Of a stretch of 64,000 nucleotides of DNA, positions 58,179 to 64,000 are shown piece after piece. Each line of letters opens with the position of its first letter. The stretch's first letter is position 1. The notes below the pieces were generated by a model. The model was not told the origin of the DNA. It saw only the letters and a list, made by a program, of their open reading frames with translations, and searched no databases. A program made the position numbers and the translations under genes. The stretch comes from Gordius sp. MW1 (Eukaryota > Nematomorpha > Gordioida > Gordea > Gordiidae), in contig OZ038527.1 in the NCBI GenBank assembly GCA_964036665.1, positions 21,040,221 to 21,104,220 on the forward strand, in the 5' to 3' direction.

Positions 58179-59290
58179 CTGTAGACGCGCAGCTAGTTCG
58201 ATGATAAAGGGAGAAGAAAAAGGGAGGATAGACGCGCACATTTAAGCAGCGGTCAAGGGGGACGGAGGGTAAGGGCCGAGGGTTTTAAATGGGTGGGAGC
58301 GATTTTCAACCAAATATTTTGATTTTTTAGCAAAAATGTTTATTTCCACCGAAGGTACCAAAATGACCAAAAGCTGCTGGCCCTAAGAATATAAATAATT
58401 TTTGGCCTTTGACCGGGGCCCGAAAAATAAATTTTAAACACCGGTCATTAGTATGTTTGTAGCAAATATGTAAACAAAATCTTATTTTGGCCTCAGGCCC
58501 AAATCAGACAAATTAATTGTAAGGCGAGATGCAAAAGATAAAATTTATGAAAATAAGCAGCAAAAATATAAAATAAAAAAAGGGTTTTGCCAAGAAACAG
58601 AGTTAGAAAAGTAGATGTAAGTAACGATCATTTAATTCGTAGGTAATTACTTAGCCTATATTGAATTATTTGTTATAAAGCAACAAGCTAGACAAGTTAA
58701 AAGAAATTTATAATGGTAATCATTCGGGGCTCAAAAATAAAAATGAAATTTGAGAAACGGATGAAATCGTAAAAATTAAAACCAACTAGCGGTTATTAGA
58801 TTGTCTTTAGGCCGAAGCAAAAATATTATAGAATCAAAAGTTTCTTTTCCGACATTACGTATCCAGGTTTTAATCGATCAATCGAGTGGTATGTTTCTTT
58901 CCAAAACAATGTATTTTAATTCCCGTTTTAGAATTATAGGATCCCTCGTAAGGCGGTGTCAACGATGGGGTTTCTGCAGATCTTTACTTACCTCGGTTGT
59001 AATTATTAATATTTAGTTTTTTTTGTTTTTTTTTTAATCAATAGGCATTTTTTATTAAATAAAAATATAAAAAACTATAAAAATCATATGCGAGGTAAAC
59101 ATTCGAAAATTGCGATAGCGTTGATAGTTAAAAACGTTTTTCTGTTTATTTCAACTCTTGAGATTAATTGCTGTTATGTTATGCGTCTGAAATGTAAATC
59201 TGCTGTGAATTCGAAATTAAGACACGGCTATGTTATAACCCGTACAACGATTTTTGCTGCTCAGCAAAATCCGATATTGAGACGAGCCCT
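58179..59290. other. Mixed debris between gypsy fragments
   Basis: GC-rich purine tracts at 58230-58300 and short open frames at 58801-59016 and 59088-59297 without domain similarity. ATTGTCTTTAGGCCGAAGCA at 58800 echoes TTGTCTTTAGGCGGAAGTA at 57355 in the gypsy remnant, so part of this is probably gypsy-derived. Confidence 0.4.
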
Positions 59291-59299
59291 AAGATAAGT

Positions 59300-59800
59300 G
59301 TTTGATTGCTAGGATGGCGAGAAGTTCGCGGCTAAATGTACTGCACTGCATCGTGTTTGTGCTGGTTGTAGCTTGGCTGTAAAGAATACGACCGTGGATG
59401 TTTTCCCTGACACTGTTTGCTGTAAAACCGCACCTCGAATTCGAGGCATCTGTTGTTAGCGTAATTTAAGTTTGAGGGCTAGTGTCCAAAAATTTAGAGT
59501 GTTTAATGAGAGCAGCTTTTGCCGTATCGAATGCTTTACTCTGATACTCTTTCAAAACTGTAGATCTTTGAGGGCTTTTAAGCATGTATCTAAGTCGTTA
59601 TAAGATTTGCGCCAGGTAAAAATCTTAGATAAAAATTTATCCTACCTCACAATTTTCGGAGTTTTTTACTCTAATCCGGCCTCGGAAAAGATCGAATGGC
59701 TTCGATCATTTCTGGTAAAGGGGTGATACCTGTGGAAGATATTTTGTGACCGAGAAATTCCAATTTTTAAACTCCGAATTTGCATTTGACAAGTCTGAGT
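59300..59800 (-). pseudogene. Ty3/gypsy reverse transcriptase to RNase H fragment
   Basis: Minus strand from 59800: LVKCKFGV-stop-KLEFLGHKIS, STGITPLPEMIEAIRSFPRP (end of RT), then LRFLPGAN, SPQRSTVLKEYQSKAFDTAK, DTSPQT and the STFSRELLAILAIKHL part of RNase H. This is a different gypsy subfamily from 57050-57690, judged by the sequence. Stops and frameshifts throughout. Confidence 0.88.
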
Positions 59801-61400
59801 TTATTAATTTCTAATAGACAACCTTTATAAAAATATGCTGTTTTGCCAGATCTTAATTTTCTTTAAAAAATTTATTAAGCTTTTAAAGTTTTCCTAAATA
59901 GAGTAAAGCGAATCAGCATAAATTTGATAAGGCTTCTTGTGTAAATAGTTAAGATCAAAACATATGTAAGCTTATCTAACGTCTGTAATGATTTAATATT
60001 ATTGATGAAAGTATATCTTGTTGAAGCAAGTGTTAATTAAGGTTTTGCTTAATAATGTTTAACTTTCTAAATTTTTTTAAAGCTGTTATCATAGGAACAG
60101 CTAAGATAATAGAAAATATGATTCGGAGGACATCACCGCGAAAGATATAGAGAAAAAGGCAGGCACTCTTACCGAAGCGGTTGCCAATGCCGAACAAAAA
60201 ATATTACTAGCACCAGGGCCTTCAAAGATGGTCTTTAGGAAACAAAAACAAAGCCAAAAAACTATTAGATGAAACTTCTAACAATTAGGAAGCCTCAAAT
60301 GGAGAAGGGGACCAAGTAAGGTCTCCACTTTAAAAAGGCTCAAAAGAACTCCTTTCATTAATAAACTAAATCTTATCAGCGAATATCCAGAGTTAAATAA
60401 AAGGAGCTTTTCTGAAGCTATTGAAGAGGGACATTGTTTGGTCGCCTTCTCCTTTTTCTCCGTCAAACTAAAGTTTGAGGTTTGTATTTACTTAGAATAA
60501 TCTTAAGGCTAAATTTTGAAGGTCCTTTTTGTATAGGTGCTGGCGATGTTTTTTATTCAGTATTGGTAACCTGGGCTTCGGTAATAATATCTGCCACTTG
60601 TTCTATTTCTTCTGTGGAAATGTTTTCCTCCGAATCATAATTTCTATTGTCTAAACTGCTCCTTGAATAATAGCATTTAATAAAATTTAGACAGTTAAAC
60701 ATTATAAAGTTAAATTAACTTTTTCGCCAACAATATAAATTTTCATCAATAATCTTAGATTATTCCTGACGTCAGATAAATAATAAGCTTACGTATGTTT
60801 TGATTATAAATAATTACATCTGAAGCTTTATCAGATTTATTAATTCACTTTACTCAATTTAAAGAAACTTTAAAAGCTTAATAAATTTGTTGAAGAGAAT
60901 GAAGATCTGGAAAAACATAATAGGTTTTTAAGAACATTTTTAATGTCACTATTAGAAATTTAAGAAACCAGAGCAACTTTATTTTACAAAAAAAAACAGT
61001 AATGAAGGGTATTTATAAATGCTTGAATCATGGGCATAGCCAGCATTGGAATTAAAGGGGGCAATACTAATTTAGGGAGGGGCAAAATGATTATTTTTGA
61101 AATTTTAGCCATAATTTATTAAATTTTAACAAATTTTTGGATTTAGAGGCGGGCAGCCGCCCCACCCTGCTCCCCTTCCCTTGGCTATGCCCATAGCTTG
61201 AATACTAACGAAATCCTCATGTTAACAGTTCTAATATAATACGTGTAGTCACTAAAGGCGTTAAGTGACTAGTTACATGTATTTTAATAAAAGTTACTGT
61301 TATTGGATCCTTTAATTGAAGGGGAACTGTAACGGTAGTTGGTTAAGTTATTTTAGTACCCGTTCGATAAATATATATTTAAAACCCGTTAATAATTTGG
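59800..61400. mobile_element. Long foldback (inverted repeat) element
   Basis: Left arm 59800-60240 and right arm about 60480-60960 are reverse complements of each other (AATTTCTAATAG, TTTATTAAGCTTTTAAAGTT, AAGCTTCATATG, GATTATTGATGAAA-type words in mirror order), around a loop of about 240 bases. The outer right part extends to about 61400 and matches 53500-53600. A 167-bp MITE has inserted at 61029-61195. The left arm is cut short by gypsy sequence. Confidence 0.75.
61029..61195. mobile_element. GGCGTAGCCAG-family MITE with perfect 8-bp duplication
   Basis: CATGGGCATAGCCAGCATTG...TTGGCTATGCCCATA, flanked by GCTTGAAT at 61021-61028 and 61196-61203. It is the clearest proof in the window that this short family moves with an 8-bp duplication. 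It lies inside the outer arm of the foldback element. Confidence 0.92.
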
Positions 61401-61404
61401 AAAT

Positions 61405-62185
61405 ACCAAAGTTAATTGTCAGTGGCGTAGCTAGCCTTTTTGCCTTGGGGGGGGGGCCGAGCTATGATTTTACACAAGTGGGAAGGGGTCAAACGCAATT
61501 TACAATTTTTTCCCCATAAACGTTAGTCAAACTTAAAATTCCGCTACTAATTTGTGTATTTTTTCTTTTAACATTACACTCGCTTATAGTTTTATCCATA
61601 AGTCCATGTCTTAGATCCCTCATATGTTTCTAAGGCATAGCAATTAAAAACATTCATTTGAAACGATTATGTCAAGACATTATAAAATATTGCACACACA
61701 AGGTATAATAATAAGTTTGTATACAAACCAATTGGAGCACCAAGTGGAACCGGGATATTGACAAGAAAACTTTGATAATTTTAGAAATAATACAAATAGT
61801 AAAAAACTATACAACAAAGTTCTTATAAAAACTTTGTATTGCCATAACCCCAAAAAATCTTGGCCATATGTATAACAAATTTTAATTTTGCATATACGAT
61901 ATTGGCAGCATTTAAACCAGGAAAACAATGACAACATTTAAATTCTTTTTTAAGGTTAGATCCTAGTAAGGTTAATCACATCTTAAACTATATTAAAAAC
62001 TATATTTGTTATCAAAAGGTCTTAAGTGTGCAAATTTACTAATTAAAAATGGTACACTTTGCGGATATATACGACGGTAGGCCTTAATGGGCAACATATA
62101 CCTCAAATTTTGATTTATTTTTTACAATAATTTTTTAAATAATTGAAAAATATTATTAAACCCAGATGCCTCAGTTGTAAAACTA
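61405..62185. other. A+T-rich DNA with one repeat end
   Basis: 61421-61465 starts CAGTGGCGTAGCTAGC and a G-run, like the fragment at 41277. The remainder shows no gene or repeat that I recognise. Confidence 0.4.
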
Positions 62186-62189
62186 ATTA

Positions 62190-62905
62190 GAGGTGGGCAT
62201 GGGCCGGGCCGGCCTGCGGGCTGAAAAAGTACGGGCCGGGCTTTGATAAGTGAAAAAATTTGAATTTATTTAATTTATGCTATGATTATAATATAAAAAC
62301 AAAAAATGCATTTATTAGCTTGATAATAAAAAAAGTTTAGTTTTCGAACAAAAATCTGCGATTCAAACAGTAATATCGAGAATAATTTGAGGGAAAATAT
62401 AGTTTTAATACTATTTTAGGAAATACATTTGAAAAAATATTCATGGAAAACAAGGCTTCTATTATTCTTAAATTAATTGAACAAAGCAAAACTACAAGAT
62501 ATTTCAAACGGAGTGTTAATGTAGAACATTTGAGTAAAACAATCTACCAAGATTTAGAGACGTAGAACTCAAAAATCATTATGCTAAAAAGTTTGCATTG
62601 TATGATAAAATAATCAGTTTTTTATCTGGCAAAGATTTAATGGAAAAACTTGAAGGCATTTCCAAAAAACATATCGTGATATTAATTAATACGCTTTCAC
62701 ATTATGAAAAGGCAAGCATCGAGTTAGAAGCGGATAAGATACCAACACTCTATAGTATTACACTTTACAAGACATCCCAATTTTGTTGCCATCTTCTACG
62801 TGTAATTATGATCCTATTTAACTTTGAGATCTGTAAATTTAAATCAAGAGTTAAAACTATGCTAGTTTCAAAGTTCAATATCGATATTTATCATAAAATA
62901 AACTC
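62190..62905 (+). pseudogene. hAT transposon fragment with transposase middle region
   Basis: Left end AGGTGGGCATGGGCCGGGCC and GGCCTGCGGGC. The decayed transposase follows: TIYQDLET-stop-NSKIIMLKSL (matching the hAT DTRWNS block with the RW lost), then YEKASIELEADKIPTLYSIT and FKSRVKTMLVSKFNIDIYHK. Ordering is as in hAT transposases. It is broken off on the right by the GC-rich repeat at 62905. Confidence 0.75.
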
Positions 62906-63085
62906 GGGCCTTCGGCCCTCGTGGGAAGGGGGAGAAGGGAAGGGGAAGGGGAGGAGGGGAAGGGGGAAGGGGAAGGGAAAGGGGGACGACTCATCTATAC
63001 TCCGTATAAATGTATCATATTTGCTATGCAATTTATGGGCGAGAAAAGTGGGAAGGGGCGAGAATGCCTATAGGTATACAAATTT
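62905..63085 (-). repeat. GC-rich repeat, CCCATAAATTGCATAGCAAA family, inverted copy
   Basis: TCGGGCCTTCGGCCCTCG, a GGGGAAGGGG purine tract, GACTCATCTATACTCCGTAT, then TTTGCTATGCAATTTATGGG and CGAGAAAAGTGGGAAGG. This is the reverse complement of the order at 9525-9690. It interrupts the hAT fragment. A 175-codon frame that runs through both is chimeric noise. Confidence 0.8.
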
Positions 63086-63185
63086 TCCATCACTTTGGCA
63101 AGTGGTGATATTTTCTAATGGTTAGCAGACAGTCATACGGTATTAACAAGAACAAAATATTAATTTGATTAAAAAAAATTTTAAA

Positions 63186-63255
63186 AAAAACGGACAACGG
63201 GCGACGGACAACCAAAAACGAGCCCATAAATTGCATAGCAATTAAAATTCCTTTT
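63186..63255 (-). repeat. TTGCTATGCAA-headed repeat, inverted copy
   Basis: CGGACAACGGGCGACGGACA, ACCAAAAACGAGCCC, then ATAAATTGCATAGCAATTAA: the reverse complement of the head at 8954 and 43787. It lies only about 110 bases from the GC-rich repeat above, in the same orientation. Confidence 0.75.
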
Positions 63256-64000
63256 AGTTTTAAAAAGGGCTAAATTCTGAAACTGCCCGCCCGATTCGCT
63301 CGAAACTTTACCCGTAGGTGCCCAGGGTGGCCAGGGGTGAAATAGCTTTAAGGAACACGTAGGAAGAGGTAATTATTAATTTAAACTTTTTCCCTTTAAA
63401 TATAGTAGGCCCCTCATATATATGTGGTATATAAACTCCCAAAATTAGTAAAGAATATACATTACTTTCGTAAAAATCATTATATATGGCCTATACTCAT
63501 GCATATATAAAATAAATATGTCAATATCTTAGTAAGCCATCATAATAATAAAAAGGGAAAAAAGAGTTGTCAGGGGGATTTGACAAAATTTTGAAATCAT
63601 TATTATTCACCCAAAAGGCCTTGTTGGTCATTTTTACGGCTAAAGATTTACCTGCCCTACACTAATTATAAATATAGATTAAAACCAAACCCTTAAGTCT
63701 GTTTTAAAGATTGATAAAAAATATAAAGATTAGAGACCTCTATCATTTGCAAATTCGATTTAACCTAACCTGGGATTAAAATATTTACCAAAATCCATTT
63801 ACCCTATGATTAATTTCCGATTCCATTTACCCCACCCCCCTCGTGAATATACAATATTAATAAATAAATAAATAAATAGATATACGGACAAAGCCGAACT
63901 TTTTGTTAATTTTTAATTAATTACAGCATAAAGTGCAGTCAAATATTGCAAATATCCTAAATTGTTATTAAATAACTAACCAAAAATTTTGCAATATTAA
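63256..64000. other. A+T-rich DNA at the window end
   Basis: No exon, RNA gene or transposon end seen. A short AAAT tandem run lies at about 63860-63880. Confidence 0.45.

Noticed and set aside
62598-63125. 175-residue open frame taken as one protein
   Set aside because: The first part is a hAT fragment, the second part (Gly/Lys repeats) is the inserted GC-rich repeat; the join is accidental.

Overview
This window is nuclear DNA of an animal, probably an invertebrate. It is roughly 65-70% A+T by eye. It holds three intron-split metazoan housekeeping or signalling genes in a large excess of transposon debris and satellite-like repeats. No gene here looks bacterial or organellar. The host lineage cannot be named with confidence. 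The acetylcholinesterase carries a separate T-peptide exon, which argues against a typical insect.

Genes. (1) 569-6550 (+): the 3' eight exons of a trifunctional purine synthesis gene (GART/Ade3), covering the end of the AIR synthetase domain and the whole GAR transformylase domain. The 5' part lies outside the window. (2) 16848-10386 (-): an acetylcholinesterase gene in four exons, ending in a T-type (tetramerisation) peptide. (3) 33277-25400 (-): a complete N-WASP/WASP gene in eleven exons (EVH1, basic patch, CRIB/GBD, proline-rich, two WH2, central and acidic segments). I read the exons from splice sites, phase and family motifs. Phases are consistent through all three genes. The three genes are unrelated in function and do not form a pathway.

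Mobile DNA. hAT-type elements dominate. One 25889-27569 element with an 8-bp target duplication sits in the last WASP intron and itself contains a second hAT element (26556-27220) with its own perfect 8-bp duplication. A sister copy lies at 41977-42988. Other hAT elements lie at 38835-39929 and 36570-37243, and a fragment at 62190-62905. Several carry dense palindromic words near their ends (GAACGCGTTC, GGCCCGGGCC, AACCTGAGG). Two short non-autonomous families are scattered: one begins TAGTGTTGTAAAAACGG (five copies, one only 11 bp from a GART splice donor), the other CATGGGCGTAGCCAG (many copies). A decayed non-LTR retrotransposon occupies 34300-36370 (-). Broken Ty3/gypsy pol pieces lie at 54430-54900 (+), 57050-57690 (-) and 59300-59800 (-), beside a long foldback (inverted repeat) element at 59800-61400.

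Satellite region. From 43.8 to 50.1 kb the sequence is a nested array of about 25 units carrying a CCAATGG...CCATTGG hairpin. It includes a 1226-bp near-perfect direct duplication and a 246-bp tandem duplication. A TTGCTATGCAA core recurs at the head of several otherwise different repeats across the whole window. A GC-rich hairpin array lies at 51600-51775. The remaining stretches are A+T-rich DNA in which I see no genes.
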